DNA of 64,000 nucleotides, from NCBI RefSeq assembly GCF_024055895.1, contig NZ_JAMXLE010000002.1:186001-250000 (forward strand). The letters are read 5' to 3'. How positions within the stretch are numbered: the stretch's first letter is position 1; each line of letters begins with the position of its first letter. Shown piece by piece: positions 63,369 to 64,000 of this stretch. The notes below the pieces were generated by a model. That model made no database searches. It worked only from the letters and a program-made list of their open reading frames with translations, and was not told the DNA's origin. The DNA is from Rhizobium sp. L1K21. Its GTDB lineage: Bacteria > Pseudomonadota > Alphaproteobacteria > Rhizobiales > Rhizobiaceae. A program made the position numbers and the translations under genes.

Positions 63369-64000
63369 TTATTTGCGACCGAGCAGGCTGAGCACCTTTT
63401 CCAGCCCTGCGCGCTTCTGTTTTTTCAAGGCTGCCCGCCCCGTCACGATGTGAGAAATCTGTGAGAATATCTCTGCCGCCGGTGACTTGGGATCCGTCTC
63501 GCTGATCATCCGCCCGCTGTTGGCAGCGGCACCGAAGAGTTGCGCATCAAAGGGAATGATGGCTATCGGCTCTATTTCAAGCGGATCGCAGAAATCGCCG
63601 GGCGTGATTTCCGGACGTTTGGGCATACCGACCTGATTGAGGATGAGGTGCGGTTGCTTGTCGTTCGGGCGCAGCTTGCGCAGTGAGTCGAACATGTTTT
63701 TCGTATTGCGCAGGTTCGCGAGATCGGGAACCGAGGTGATCACGACTTCATCAACGCTTGCCAGCAGCGAGCGGGTCCACTCGTTCCAGGCGTGCGGAAC
63801 GTCAAGCACCGTTACAGGTGCACTCTGGGTCAAAATGTCCAGAACTGGCCGAAACGCATCATGCCCGAAGTCAAAGGCACGGTCGAGCATGGACGGCGCC
63901 GCCAGCAGAGACAAATGATCAGAGCATTTGGCTAAAAGGCGGTCCAAAAAGACCTCATCAAGACGCTCAGGCGCGTAAACCGCTTCCGCCATGCCCTGGG
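63369..64000 (-). CDS. cpaE: Flp pilus assembly protein CpaE/TadZ, C-terminal part
   Basis: At least 210 residues, open to the window edge. An MAEAVYAPE methionine near 63992 is internal because the frame remains open upstream. LLASVDEVVITSVPDLANLR, HLILNQVGMPKRPEITPGDF and IIPFDAQLFGAAANSGRMIS are the C-terminal MinD/ParA-like segments of TadZ/CpaE, which place the pilus machine. The ATP-binding N-terminus is outside the window. Confidence 0.88.
   Translation of the reverse strand, partial: QGMAEAVYAPERLDEVFLDRLLAKCSDHLSLLAAPSMLDRAFDFGHDAFRPVLDILTQSAPVTVLDVPHAWNEWTRSLLASVDEVVITSVPDLANLRNTKNMFDSLRKLRPNDKQPHLILNQVGMPKRPEITPGDFCDPLEIEPIAIIPFDAQLFGAAANSGRMISETDPKSPAAEIFSQISHIVTGRAALKKQKRAGLEKVLSLLGRK

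Overview
The window is a chromosomal segment of an alphaproteobacterium, most likely a member of the Hyphomicrobiales (Rhizobiales; Brucellaceae/Rhizobiaceae side). The evidence is the order phoR-pstSCAB-phoU-phoB, the enlarged PstC and PstA, the tad/cpa pilus genes, a transglutaminase-like cysteine protease (BTLCP) gene, yejABEF, dapB-gpmA, and palindromic intergenic elements like the mosaic repeats common in this order. Most genes are housekeeping. Accessory DNA sits mainly in the first 14 kb.

Layout. 1-11.2 kb is a propionyl-CoA locus: a divergent ScfR-type regulator (cut by the window edge), pccB, pccA and methylmalonyl-CoA mutase. It is interrupted by a DUF4160/DUF2442 pair, a degenerate second copy of the pccB 3' end, an Abi-alpha-like gene with a HigA-type antitoxin gene, a GST, and a tightly coupled set (unknown gene, GNAT, queC, TPR protein). 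11.2-14.5 kb holds a HEPN-like gene, a roughly 1 kb array of mosaic palindromic repeats and a GIY-YIG nuclease gene. 14.5-23.3 kb is the phosphate regulon (phoB, phoU, pstBACS, phoR on the minus strand) with ppk2 divergent. 23.3-31.4 kb has a membrane protein, a nitronate monooxygenase-like enzyme, a DUF1176 protein, tRNA-Thr(CGU), aroQ behind a structured leader, a cyclase/amidohydrolase divergent pair, and an Lrp regulator divergent from hppD. 31.4-39.9 kb has an oxidoreductase/HxlR pair, dadA under a tandem glycine riboswitch, transaldolase, small secreted proteins, a CysZ/EI24-type membrane protein and an alpha/beta hydrolase. 39.9-44.3 kb is a folate-dependent demethylase-like gene with a TRAP transporter. 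44.5-48.6 kb has gpmA, dapB, glk, mgsA and mepA. 48.8-55.6 kb is yejABEF with a ghrA-like gene. 55.6-64 kb has an NlpC/P60 hydrolase, a MarR regulator, an M17 aminopeptidase, tadD, and the Flp pilus genes tadC-tadB-tadA-cpaE (cpaE runs off the window).

How it works together. pccA/pccB/mutase should take propionyl-CoA toward succinyl-CoA under the acyl-CoA-sensing regulator. PhoR/PhoB with PstSCAB/PhoU senses and imports phosphate, and Ppk2 links it to polyphosphate. The less ordinary parts are the accessory module behind pccB, the HEPN-like gene, the repeat array, the riboswitch-controlled dadA, and the demethylase-TRAP operon with its palindromic operators.
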